A DNA stretch of 27,554 nt from CAYUFF01 sp964444075 (lineage in GTDB: Archaea; Aenigmatarchaeota; Aenigmatarchaeia; CG10238-14; SCSR01): NCBI GenBank assembly GCA_964444075.1, contig CAYUFF010000010.1, positions 1 to 27,554 of the forward strand, written 5' to 3'. Positions 1 through 6,785 of this stretch are shown piece after piece. The notes under the pieces were generated by a model. The model was given only the letters and a program-made list of their open reading frames with translations, did not search any database and was not told the origin of the DNA. Within the stretch, counting starts at the first letter, position 1, and each line of letters begins with the position of its first letter. The position numbers and the translations under genes are program-made.

Positions 1-2
1 GC

Positions 3-290
3 GCCGAAGCCGTAGCGGAGCAGTTGACTGGTTTTGGGTTCCACATACCTGGATTCAGGGCCGACGCGAGGGCTATGAAAGAGTACTTGGACAGGTACAT
101 CTCACCCTTAGGAGTTTTGGGAGGGATTTTCATCGGGTTGCTGGCAGCCGGCGCTAACGTCCTTGGTGCCGTCGTGGGAGGGACCGGTATACTGCTTTTC
201 GCGATGATTATACACAACTTTTACGAGCAACTGAGGAGAGAAGAGCTGGAGGAAGCTCCCCCGTTGGTGAGAAAGCTGGTGGAGTGGTAA
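3..290 (+). CDS. secY: Protein translocase subunit SecY, C-terminal end (5' partial)
   Basis: This is the last 95 codons of SecY, the channel subunit of the SecYE translocon in the cytoplasmic membrane. The frame is open to the left edge, so the gene starts outside the window. Visible features are the pre-TM10 region with a GFHIPGFR-like stretch, then the last transmembrane helix (GVLGGIFIGLLAAGANVLG), a glycine-rich turn and a second hydrophobic stretch (GILLFAMIIHNFYEQL), ending in a short charged cytoplasmic tail. It is followed one base later by the DUF106 gene, the usual archaeal order apart from a missing adenylate kinase gene. An internal start at 24 would not be biologically meaningful. 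Confidence 0.88.
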   Translation, partial: AEAVAEQLTGFGFHIPGFRADARAMKEYLDRYISPLGVLGGIFIGLLAAGANVLGAVVGGTGILLFAMIIHNFYEQLRREELEEAPPLVRKLVEW

Positions 291-291
291 G

Positions 292-768
292 ATGCTGGGG
301 AATCTCTATGCTTTTTACCTCACAACCTTCGATGCGATCTTCGGAAAGCTACTCTTCTTACCTCCTTGGTTGGTAATAGCTATCCTTGCGGTCGCTTTCA
401 ACCTTCTTTCGATTGGCATAGCAAAGGCTACCGTCGATGTGGAAGCTCTGGGAAAGTTGAAGGCTAGGATGGAAGAGTTGAAAAGAAAGCTGGCGAAGTC
501 CAAAAAAGCAGACGATAAGCTCTTGGAAGAAGCGTTTCGCTTGAACTTTAAAATGCTTGGACTGAAGGCGAAGAGTCTTATCTTGACGTTCCTCGCGATA
601 ATTCCTTTCTTCCCTTGGCTGAACCACCATTACCAAAGCGTCGCGGTCGTTAGCCTACCTTTCGCCCTACCCTTGATCGGGAGCGGAATAGGGTGGGTCG
701 CTTGGTACTTGCTCGTTTCCCTTTGCAGTAGCTTCGTTCTCGCGAGGCTTTTGCGTTGTGAATTTTGA
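292..768 (+). CDS. DUF106 / EMC3-TMCO1-like membrane protein (YidC/Oxa1 superfamily)
   Basis: This 158-residue membrane protein is of the archaeal DUF106 type, thought to act in membrane protein insertion beside SecYEG as a distant relative of YidC/Oxa1 and EMC3. It has a first hydrophobic helix at about residues 24-46. A highly charged coiled-coil hairpin follows at about 50-90 (KLKARMEELKRKLAKSKK), then a hydrophobic segment at about 96-108 and a third at about 133-153. This TM, coiled coil, TM-TM pattern is diagnostic. The gene starts one base after the secY stop, so the two are almost certainly co-transcribed. Family assignment rests on topology and gene context; the insertase role is inferred from the family. 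Confidence 0.8.
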   Translation: MLGNLYAFYLTTFDAIFGKLLFLPPWLVIAILAVAFNLLSIGIAKATVDVEALGKLKARMEELKRKLAKSKKADDKLLEEAFRLNFKMLGLKAKSLILTFLAIIPFFPWLNHHYQSVAVVSLPFALPLIGSGIGWVAWYLLVSLCSSFVLARLLRCEF

Positions 769-784
769 AATCATTCATCATCAG

Positions 785-810
785 AAAATTTCCAGAAACC
801 GGAAAATTTT
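785..810. terminator. Hairpin between convergent genes
   Basis: An inverted repeat (AAATTTCC, short loop, GGAAAATTT) lies between the convergent DUF106 and HepT genes and is followed on the plus strand by T-rich sequence. It could end transcription from both sides. The stem is AT-rich with one unpaired base, so this is only a plausible call. Confidence 0.35.
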
Positions 811-829
811 GTCTTTAAGACCCTAAAAT

Positions 830-1258
830 TTAAGGATCTAAATTTTTCTGCTCACAAAATTCCAACAATTTTTTCACGGCTGCTTTTAAAACCTTTATGT
901 TTTCATCTAACTCATCGAAAATCAAATCGGCTTTAACATCCGCGTACATATGAACCAGTATATTCCTAAGTCCAACAAGGTCGCTCAAACTTTCCTTCAA
1001 CTGCTCATCTATAGCTCCTATTTCGTACATGCGTTGGATACTTTCTTTATATCTTTCTGGAATCTTCAACCCTAGTTTTCTGATTATAAAATTTGATAAA
1101 TCGATCAAAAACTCTACGCAAACTTGAAGGTTCCTTTCCGCCAGAGAAAGAAGTTTTAAATCGTTAACAAAAACTTCTTTCCTAGCTTTTTTCACGTCTT
1201 CCAAAATTTTTATCCCTTCATTAAACCTCTCGAGCCTTTTCAAGGTGCTTGCTCTCAT
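830..1258 (-). CDS. hepT: HepT-like HEPN-domain toxin (RNase)
   Basis: This 142-residue all-helical protein is of the DUF86/HEPN family. The signature is the RX4HXY motif at R98, H103 and Y105 (RNILVHMY), which in HepT toxins forms the RNase active site. The tyrosine is the residue modified by the partner nucleotidyltransferase in characterised HepT/MntA systems. It overlaps the upstream mntA gene by 4 bp (ATGA) and so is translationally coupled to it. Toxin action by RNA cleavage is family knowledge; the intact motif and pairing are seen directly. The gene is clearly richer in A+T than the ribosomal genes around it, suggesting acquisition. Confidence 0.88.
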   Translation of the reverse strand: MRASTLKRLERFNEGIKILEDVKKARKEVFVNDLKLLSLAERNLQVCVEFLIDLSNFIIRKLGLKIPERYKESIQRMYEIGAIDEQLKESLSDLVGLRNILVHMYADVKADLIFDELDENIKVLKAAVKKLLEFCEQKNLDP

Positions 1259-1671
1259 TCCTTCACCCTTTCAATTTCTCTTTCCTCAAAAATTTTCGAT
1301 TTATAAAACCAATCCTCATACCACTTTATTATCCTTAGCCTATCTTCAAATAACTCTTCCTCATCCTTACAATAAATTACTTCACCTTTGACTAAGGCAT
1401 CGTATTGCAAGCTGGGTGGTGAAAAATTTAATACGGCAACGTCCACATTTTCGAGGTCCAATTCTCTCAGAAAATTCTTGAGAAACTTCAAGCTATCTTC
1501 TCTCCTTAACCCCTTTACCTTAATTGCTAAATCTATATCGCTTTCACTCTCCACAGCTCTTTCTTCTGCCCACGAACCAAAAAGGATTGCGTAGGAAATT
1601 TTGTATTTTTCAGCTAGGCTTTTTATCTTTTCTTTTAATTCCTCGATAATCGAATGAGCTTGCATATTCAT
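1255..1671 (-). CDS. mntA: MntA-like minimal nucleotidyltransferase antitoxin
   Basis: This 138-residue MNT-type nucleotidyltransferase carries the polymerase-beta superfamily motif: G32-S33, then D45 and D47 (GSWAEERAVESESDIDLAI). The spacing is one residue longer than the usual GSX10DXD. In known HepT/MntA modules this enzyme adds AMP units to the HEPN toxin tyrosine and silences it. A candidate TATA box (minus strand CTTTAAATTA, 1690-1699) sits about 24 bp before the first ATG, suggesting a leaderless transcript. A second in-frame ATG follows two codons later. The 3' end overlaps hepT by 4 bp. The pair sits between DUF106 and rpl34e, an unusual place. Confidence 0.88.
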   Translation of the reverse strand: MNMQAHSIIEELKEKIKSLAEKYKISYAILFGSWAEERAVESESDIDLAIKVKGLRREDSLKFLKNFLRELDLENVDVAVLNFSPPSLQYDALVKGEVIYCKDEEELFEDRLRIIKWYEDWFYKSKIFEEREIERVKE

Positions 1672-1689
1672 CGAATAATTTTCTTGTTG

Positions 1690-1699
1690 TAATTTAAAG
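1690..1699 (-). promoter_or_regulatory. TATA-like box for mntA-hepT
   Basis: Minus-strand CTTTAAATTA is centred about 24 bp upstream of the mntA start, the archaeal TATA position for a leaderless mRNA. No further elements were resolved. Confidence 0.45.
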
Positions 1700-1721
1700 A
1701 ATTTTCCTATCCGGAGAGCGT

Positions 1722-1733
1722 TTTATTTTTAAA
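1722..1733 (+). promoter_or_regulatory. TATA-like box for rpl34e
   Basis: TTTATTTTTAAAG-like sequence is centred about 30 bp before the L34e ATG. The ribosomal genes probably have their own promoter now that the toxin-antitoxin pair separates them from secY and DUF106. Confidence 0.45.
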
Positions 1734-1757
1734 GACTTTTTCCTAAAAATAAGAATT

Positions 1758-2015
1758 ATGGCAAAGAAAAGGCTGGTTAAGAGAAGGGCTCCGAGCGGAA
1801 GGGTTTCGGTGAGGGTTGAAAAGAAGAAGCCTTCGACTCCCAAATGCGCTCTATGCAAAAAACCCTTGCACGGCGTTCCTAGGTTGATTCCCAGCGAGCT
1901 AAGGAAGCTTTCGAAGACCGAGAAAAGGCCGGAGAGGCCGTTCGGAGGATATTTATGCTCCGAATGTATGAGAGAATATTTTAGGGAGAAAGTAAGAGAA
2001 TTATCCGAGGGGTGA
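1758..2015 (+). CDS. rpl34e: 50S ribosomal protein L34e (eL34)
   Basis: This 85-residue basic protein is of the archaeal/eukaryotic eL34 family, a component of the large ribosomal subunit. The zinc-ribbon cysteines are complete: C30 and C33 (CALC), C67 and C70 (CSEC). The basic N-terminus (MAKKRLVKRRAPSGR) and the RLIPSELRKLSKTEKRPERP segment are typical of the family, and the length matches. The stop lies 6 bp before the L14e start, so both are one operon. In many archaea a cytidylate kinase gene lies next to L34e; here it is absent. Confidence 0.93.
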   Translation: MAKKRLVKRRAPSGRVSVRVEKKKPSTPKCALCKKPLHGVPRLIPSELRKLSKTEKRPERPFGGYLCSECMREYFREKVRELSEG

Positions 2016-2021
2016 GGTGCT

Positions 2022-2351
2022 GTGGAAGTCGGAAGGGTATGCATGAAGACCGCCGGAAGGGAGGCCGGAAGGTTTTGTGTTGTTGTGAGGAAGATAGACG
2101 AAACCTTCGTTGAAATTACGGGACCGAAGAGTCTTACTGGAGTGAAGAGGAGGAGGGCGAACGTCGCCCACCTGGAACCGTTGCCGTACTTGCTTGACAT
2201 CAAGGAAGGGGCTAGCGATGCCGAGGTGATAGAGGCTTACAAGAAGGCAAACCTCGTCAAAAAACTCAACCTAAAGCTTCCTTCGGAGGCTGAGATGAAA
2301 GGCGGTAAAGAAGAGAAGAAAAGCAGCGAGGAGGGTGGGAAAGAAAAGTAG
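2022..2351 (+). CDS. rpl14e: 50S ribosomal protein L14e (eL14)
   Basis: This 109-residue large-subunit protein has the KOW/SH3-like fold. Recognisable blocks are VGRVCMKTAGREAGRFCVVV at the start and GVKRRRANVAHLEPLP near residue 55. The start is GTG at 2022, supported by a GAGGTG Shine-Dalgarno sequence overlapping the L34e stop region. It has a C-terminal extension of about 20 Lys/Glu/Gly residues beyond the usual family end, low in complexity and probably disordered. It is co-transcribed with rpl34e. Confidence 0.92.
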   Translation: MEVGRVCMKTAGREAGRFCVVVRKIDETFVEITGPKSLTGVKRRRANVAHLEPLPYLLDIKEGASDAEVIEAYKKANLVKKLNLKLPSEAEMKGGKEEKKSSEEGGKEK

Positions 2352-2377
2352 TTTTTGAAGCGTCCTAAACTCTAACC

Positions 2378-3535
2378 ATGGAAGCAGAAAAGCTGATCTT
2401 GGTAAGGTACGGAGAAATTTTCCTGAAATCCGAAAGTGTCAGGAGAAGGTTCGAGAAAAAGCTCGTGAGGAACATAAAAGAATCGTTGAAACGCAATTCG
2501 GTCAGTGCGAAGGTAGAGAGGAAGCGGGGAAGGATATTCCTCCGCGAGGTCAGCAACTTGGAAAAAGCTATGGGTTCCTTGAAAAACGTGTTCGGGATAG
2601 TATCCTTCTCTCCCTGTTACCATCTTCCGACGAGCGAGCTCGAGGAAATAAAGAAGTTCGTGAAGGAAAGCTTCGAGAAGGAAATAAAGCCCGGCGAAAC
2701 CTTCGCGATAAGGGTGAAGAGAGTCGGCGAGCATCCCTACACGAGCCAAGAACTCGCTAGGGAGGTTGGTGCCTGTATAAGAAGGAAGGTTAGGTTGGAT
2801 TCCCCCGACAAGGAGATCTACATCGAAGTGAGGGAAAACGATACCTACGTGTTTACCGAAATCGTTCGAGGCTTGGGAGGATTACCCGTTTCGACTTCCG
2901 GTAAAGTTGTTTCGCTGATCTCTGGAGGAATAGACTCTCCGGTAGCCTCTTGGCTGATGATGAAAAGGGGTTGTAGGGTGGTCTTCGTCCACTTCCACGC
3001 CTTCCCAGTAGTCTCTGAAGGGAGCATCGTCAAGACGAGGAAAATCATAAAGCTGCTGAACCGCTACCAGTTCGCGAGCAAGCTCTACCTCGTCCCGGCC
3101 GCTCGGGTACAACTCCGCCTGAAGTCTGTGGTCAAACCGAGCTACCGGATAATAGTGTTCAGGAGGATCATGCTAAGGGTTGCCGAGAAAATCTGCGAGC
3201 TCGAAAAAGCTAAAGGGATCGTTACCGGAGAGAGCTTGGCGCAGGTTTCTTCGCAGACCCTCGACAACCTGAGGACGATCGAGGAAGTTACCAAGTACCC
3301 GGTCTTCAGGCCGTTGGTCGGGATGGACAAAGTCGAGATAGTCAAGCTGGCTAAGGAGCTTGGTACCTACCAGATGGCGGTCAAGGCTCACGAAGATTGT
3401 TGCCAGCACTTCGCTCCTAAACACCCGGTCACGAGAGCCACCCCAGAGAGGTTGGAAGAAATAGAAAAACCGCTTAGGGTACGGAGTATCGTGAGAAAGC
3501 TTCTAGAATCGATGGAAGTCGAAGTCGTGAGGTGA
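2378..3535 (+). CDS. thiI: tRNA 4-thiouridine synthase ThiI
   Basis: This 385-residue ThiI makes 4-thiouridine at position 8 of tRNA. An N-terminal ferredoxin-like domain (about 1-60) is followed by a THUMP domain (about 60-165). A PP-loop adenylation domain then carries SGGIDSP at 182-188, the site that activates the uridine with ATP. The family block GIVTGESLAQVSSQTL and the late HEDCCQHFAPKHPVT stretch are also clear. There is no C-terminal rhodanese domain, as is normal for archaeal forms, so sulfur delivery must differ from E. coli; sulfide has been suggested in methanogens. It follows rpl14e by 26 bp and lies about 0.8 kb from the tRNA-dependent cysteine genes, another tRNA-sulfur step. 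Confidence 0.92.
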   Translation: MEAEKLILVRYGEIFLKSESVRRRFEKKLVRNIKESLKRNSVSAKVERKRGRIFLREVSNLEKAMGSLKNVFGIVSFSPCYHLPTSELEEIKKFVKESFEKEIKPGETFAIRVKRVGEHPYTSQELAREVGACIRRKVRLDSPDKEIYIEVRENDTYVFTEIVRGLGGLPVSTSGKVVSLISGGIDSPVASWLMMKRGCRVVFVHFHAFPVVSEGSIVKTRKIIKLLNRYQFASKLYLVPAARVQLRLKSVVKPSYRIIVFRRIMLRVAEKICELEKAKGIVTGESLAQVSSQTLDNLRTIEEVTKYPVFRPLVGMDKVEIVKLAKELGTYQMAVKAHEDCCQHFAPKHPVTRATPERLEEIEKPLRVRSIVRKLLESMEVEVVR

Positions 3536-3544
3536 AGTTTTTCC

Positions 3545-4054
3545 TTACGGCATTCTTAGTCGTAGCGACCTTTTACCCAAACTTTTGACCCAGAGTATTT
3601 CAACTTGGGCCGGAAAGTTCTCGTAGAACATTTTCACCAACTCGACGGTTAGGAGATTCACGTCTACGTTCCACTGAGAAGCCTCTTCCTCGAGCGCGTA
3701 GAAAACTATTTCGTCGGTGCCCTTTTCTACAAGCATGTTCGCGAGTAAGTTGTACCTGCTGAGCAGGTTGGCACGCTTTTCTCTCGCCCACCTCGATGCC
3801 ATGGGTAAGAACGCTGCGACGCGAGTTTCGTGATCGCTACCGTCCCTGAAGCGAAAGCCGTCTCCGAAGACGTCGGCGACGATCGTTTCCTTACCCAGTG
3901 AAAGCTTCCTAGCTTTTACCTCCTCGCTGAGGGTAACGTAAATCTTTCGCGACGAAGCGTAGAGCTTTTCGAACACCATCTCGGCTTCAGTCTCGTGTAT
4001 CGACGCCCCGAGGAAGTAGGCAACCTTCCTTCCGCCCCTCGGAAGGTTTACCAT
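3545..4054 (-). CDS. Conserved-looking protein of unknown function
   Basis: I do not recognise this 169-residue protein. It has mixed alpha/beta character: a beta-like start (KVAYFLGASIHE), a charged middle with VFGDGFRFRDGSDHETRVAAF, a helical segment rich in Arg/Leu/Asn (REKRANLLSRYNLLANML) and a final beta/helix part ending in a basic tail (KRSLRLRMP). There is no signal peptide or membrane segment. The start at 4054 is supported by a TATA-like box (4075-4085, minus strand) about 26 bp upstream. GC content and codon use match the core genes rather than the AT-rich accessory genes. It converges on thiI with only 9 bp between stops and lies downstream of a small zinc-ribbon gene on the same strand. 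Confidence 0.75.
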   Translation of the reverse strand: MVNLPRGGRKVAYFLGASIHETEAEMVFEKLYASSRKIYVTLSEEVKARKLSLGKETIVADVFGDGFRFRDGSDHETRVAAFLPMASRWAREKRANLLSRYNLLANMLVEKGTDEIVFYALEEEASQWNVDVNLLTVELVKMFYENFPAQVEILWVKSLGKRSLRLRMP

Positions 4055-4074
4055 AGACTAAGTTCCGGATGGTA

Positions 4075-4085
4075 CGTAAATAAGG
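4075..4085 (-). promoter_or_regulatory. TATA-like box for the 3545-4054 gene
   Basis: Minus-strand CCTTATTTACG is centred 26 bp upstream of the ATG at 4054. It separates this gene's promoter from the small zinc-ribbon gene upstream. Confidence 0.4.
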
Positions 4086-4127
4086 TTTGCGTCCTGGGAA
4101 GCGTCGGCTAACCTCGCGTTCCTAGTC

Positions 4128-4295
4128 CTAGGACTTTTCCACATCCTCCTTGTTGTAAAACTTGACGTAAAGCTTCCACCTGCAGAGGAGGCAACGGTAG
4201 TACTTCTCCTCGTCCAACGTGGGGTTTTTGAAGTACTTGTAGTCCTTACACTTCCTGCAAGTCTCATCCACCATCTTCCAGTAAGGGTCCCTCAT
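4128..4295 (-). CDS. Small four-cysteine zinc-ribbon protein (55 aa)
   Basis: A short frame of 55 codons reads from an ATG at 4295 to a TAG at 4128. It contains two CXXC pairs, C13-R-K-C16 and C35-L-L-C38, spaced as in small zinc ribbons, with aromatic and basic residues between and after them (YKYF, RWKLYVKFY). Four regularly placed cysteines in so short a product, and a divergent TATA region just upstream, support it as real. The function is unknown; such proteins often bind nucleic acid or a protein partner. It runs in the same direction as the unknown gene at 3545-4054, about 70 bp upstream of it. A longer overlapping frame in the same place is Ser/Thr/Arg-rich and looks like a shadow. 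Confidence 0.65.
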   Translation of the reverse strand: MRDPYWKMVDETCRKCKDYKYFKNPTLDEEKYYRCLLCRWKLYVKFYNKEDVEKS

Positions 4296-4327
4296 ACCGA
4301 TAACTTTTTTGGTAAAGGACAGAACTA

Positions 4328-4340
4328 TTATTTTATAAGT
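4328..4340. promoter_or_regulatory. Divergent TATA-like element
   Basis: TATTATTTTATAAG is nearly symmetric and lies between the zinc-ribbon gene and the desulfidase-SepCysS-SepRS operon. For the plus strand it predicts transcription starting near 4358, downstream of the GTG at 4348, which bears on that gene's true start. For the minus strand it lies about 35 bp from the ATG at 4295. Confidence 0.45.
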
Positions 4341-4347
4341 TGTCGTA

Positions 4348-5655
4348 GTGTCGGGGAGAAAATTTCACGAACCTGCTTTGAAAGCTTGGGAGCGACGGGC
4401 GATGCGTGTGAAAAGCCTGGTCTTGAGGATGGTGAAGGATGTTAGACCCTCAAGCGGTTGTACCGAGATAGCTAGCGTCGCCCTTTCCGTCGCTGCCGCG
4501 AAGGAAGGTGTCCAGGAGTTGGAGAATATTCGCGTAAAGATTTTCATCGACTACGACACCTTCAAGAACGCGGCAAGAGTCGGGGTTCCAGGAGGGGGTC
4601 ATGGAATAAGGGATTGCGTTAAGAGAGCTTTGTATGCTGACCCTTCGAAAGGGTTGGAGGTCTTAGGTTCTTCAACAAAGATTTACCAAGGAAAACTTGC
4701 TCTCGAAGTGGAGCCTTTGGAGCTACCTTTCCTCTTCGTCTATACCGTGATCAACGGTGAACATGCTTCCTTGATCGCAGGTAGGCACGATAGAATTTTG
4801 TACGCAGGAAAGCCGTTGGAACTTGATGAAGCGGTAGAAAGAGCTAAGCTCGCTACTCAAAGAGGGGCTGATATCTACTCAGAAATCTTCGACAAGGAGA
4901 GAAAAGAGGTCAAAGTACCCTACGAAGAGTTTTTGGAAGGCGTAGTGAGCGTGGTAGAAGAAGCTCGCGTGAGGTCGAAGGTGGGAAAGGGTATTGAACT
5001 CAATAGCAGTCTAGCTGAAGAGAACCTGAATTCGCGAAAGTATCTCGGAATAGCGAGGAGTCTGCCGGCGAGGGACTTGAAGGAAAGGATGGCTAAGTAC
5101 GTGGCTGCAGCGATAGAGAGCAGGATGTGCGGTTCCTCGATTCCGGCGATGGCGGTGGCTGGGTCAGGAAACCAAGGGATAACGACCACGCTTCCTTTCG
5201 TGGTCTACTCCAGAGAATCGGAAATTTCAGAAAGCGACGTTCACGCAAGCATACTAGTTGCCTGGCTAACCACCAGCTATGCGACAGCCTTTACTAAGCA
5301 AGTTTCAGCCGTTTGCGGACTAGGGATAAAGGCAGGAGCAGGTTTAGCCGCTGGCTTGGGATACTTGCTTGGTGAGGGCGACTATAGAGTCGTAGAGGGT
5401 TCCGTCCTCAATCATCTCTCGACGATCACAGGAATGGTGTGCGACGGTGCTAAGGCTAGTTGTTGCCTGAAGGGAGCTTTGGCCGTGGATTTAGCGTATA
5501 GGTCCTCGTTGCTTGCAGCAAAGGGAAAGAGGATAGAAAATGAGGGCATCGTCGGAAAGTCTGTAGAAGAAACCCTGCAAAACATTAGTGGGTATGTGAA
5601 GAAAGCGAAAGCGTTGAATGGACTGATTGTCGACCTCATGAAAAGGAGGGTTTGA
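4348..5655 (+). CDS. L-cysteine desulfidase-like protein (CyuA/CdsB, UPF0597 family)
   Basis: This protein of 435 residues from GTG, or 417 from the ATG at 4402, belongs to the family that breaks L-cysteine into pyruvate, ammonia and sulfide with a [4Fe-4S] cluster. The expected cluster cysteines are present in GTG numbering: C38 (SSGCTE), C323 (AVCGLGIKAGAG) and C365 (GMVCDGAKASCC). Their spacing resembles that recalled for Methanocaldococcus MJ1025 (C25, C282, C322). Other family blocks are GVPGGGHGIRDC and VAGSGNQGITTTLPF. The TATA box at 4328-4340 predicts a transcript start after the GTG, so the ATG at 4402 is a serious alternative. It abuts SepCysS (stop and next start adjacent), so it may supply sulfide for Cys-tRNA synthesis; this is inference, since desulfidation also consumes cysteine. 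Confidence 0.85.
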   Translation: MSGRKFHEPALKAWERRAMRVKSLVLRMVKDVRPSSGCTEIASVALSVAAAKEGVQELENIRVKIFIDYDTFKNAARVGVPGGGHGIRDCVKRALYADPSKGLEVLGSSTKIYQGKLALEVEPLELPFLFVYTVINGEHASLIAGRHDRILYAGKPLELDEAVERAKLATQRGADIYSEIFDKERKEVKVPYEEFLEGVVSVVEEARVRSKVGKGIELNSSLAEENLNSRKYLGIARSLPARDLKERMAKYVAAAIESRMCGSSIPAMAVAGSGNQGITTTLPFVVYSRESEISESDVHASILVAWLTTSYATAFTKQVSAVCGLGIKAGAGLAAGLGYLLGEGDYRVVEGSVLNHLSTITGMVCDGAKASCCLKGALAVDLAYRSSLLAAKGKRIENEGIVGKSVEETLQNISGYVKKAKALNGLIVDLMKRRV

Positions 5656-6765
5656 ATGATAAACGTAGATCCCTTAGTTGCTGGCGGCGTTCCTCCATCG
5701 CATGTCGTCGAGCAACTCCAACCTTACATGAAAGGCTACCCCCTCTGCCTTTACTGTCCTGGTGACGTCCATAGGGTAAAGAAACCAGACATAGCCAAGC
5801 TCGTCGAGGAAGAGCTCCCCAGCTTCATGGGAGCTGACGTGGTAAGGCTGGTGCATGGCGCGAGGGAGGGCGCCTTCCTAGCGCTCTTCGCGCTTTACAA
5901 GCATCACGTTAAGGAAAGGAAGGACAAGGCTCCTTTCGTCATCCTCGACGGAAACACTCACTACTCCATGGTGCTTGCGGTCGAAAGGTCCATGCTAACT
6001 CCAGTGCTTACCGAGGTAGAGGAATCACAATACAGGGTTGTTCCCGAAGATTTTGCGAGAAAGATCGAGGAGATAGAGGACTCTCACTCGAAGGAGCCAT
6101 TGGCGGTGATAGTAAACTATCCAGACGGAAAGTACGGAAACTTACCTGAGCTTAAGAGGATAGCGAAAATAGCCAAGGAGCATAACGTTTACGTAATCGT
6201 AGACGGTGCCTACTCGATAGGGAGGATGCCCTTTAACATGAAGAGCTTCGACGTCGACGTAGCTATAGCTTCAGCGCACAAATCTATGGCGTGCATAGGT
6301 CCGTTGGGAGTGGTCGGGATGGAAGAATCCGTCGGAAGAATAGTTACCAAAGAGTCCGAATACCGCGAGGGAAAGGAGGTCGAGCTGCTAGGGTGCAGCG
6401 CTAGGGGATTACCGACTGTATGCCTTTTTTTCGTCATGCCTCACCTGAAGAAAAGGGTTGGTGAGTGGGAGGAGAAGGTCAAGCTCGCGAACTACTTCGT
6501 CGAGAGAGCCGAAAGGGAATTGGGGTTTGAGCTGAGGGGAGAAAAGCCGCATAGGCACGATTTGCTTAATTTCGATACCTCCGTACTCTACGAGAAGTTT
6601 CAAAAAGAAGGGAAGGACAGGTTCTTCCTCTACAGGTACCTGAAAAAGGAGGGAATAATTGGCGTAAAGCCTGGAATCACGAAGACGGTGAAGCTAAGCA
6701 CTTATCTCTTGAACAAGGAGGAAGCCGACTTCGTGATAGAAACCTTTTCAAAGTTGCTAGCGTAA
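5656..6765 (+). CDS. pscS: Sep-tRNA:Cys-tRNA synthase (SepCysS)
   Basis: This 369-residue PLP-dependent enzyme converts O-phosphoseryl-tRNA-Cys to Cys-tRNA-Cys, the second step of tRNA-dependent cysteine synthesis. The PLP-binding lysine is K209 in SAHKSM, and the cofactor aspartate lies in VIVDGAYSIG. The three cysteines linked to sulfur transfer are present: C31 and C34 (LCLYCPG) and C247 (LLGCSARG). The start ATG follows the desulfidase stop directly and has a strong Shine-Dalgarno sequence (AAGGAGG). SepRS follows 20 bp after its stop. All the catalytic residues I can place are intact, so it should be functional. Confidence 0.95.
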   Translation: MINVDPLVAGGVPPSHVVEQLQPYMKGYPLCLYCPGDVHRVKKPDIAKLVEEELPSFMGADVVRLVHGAREGAFLALFALYKHHVKERKDKAPFVILDGNTHYSMVLAVERSMLTPVLTEVEESQYRVVPEDFARKIEEIEDSHSKEPLAVIVNYPDGKYGNLPELKRIAKIAKEHNVYVIVDGAYSIGRMPFNMKSFDVDVAIASAHKSMACIGPLGVVGMEESVGRIVTKESEYREGKEVELLGCSARGLPTVCLFFVMPHLKKRVGEWEEKVKLANYFVERAERELGFELRGEKPHRHDLLNFDTSVLYEKFQKEGKDRFFLYRYLKKEGIIGVKPGITKTVKLSTYLLNKEEADFVIETFSKLLA

Positions 6766-6785
6766 AAGCTTTTTAGCCCGATAGG

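Noticed and set aside
768..785. Box C-like TGATGA on the minus strand, possible C/D guide RNA
   Set aside because: No properly spaced box D or D' (CTGA) follows, so a guide RNA cannot be supported.
1694..2203. 169-codon minus-strand frame across L34e and L14e
   Set aside because: It is antisense to two certain ribosomal protein genes; the hydrophobic look is a by-product of their Lys/Arg codons.
4058..4267. 69-codon minus-strand frame rich in Ser, Thr and Arg
   Set aside because: Low-complexity composition and no motif; the four-cysteine frame at 4128-4295 in the same place is far more convincing.
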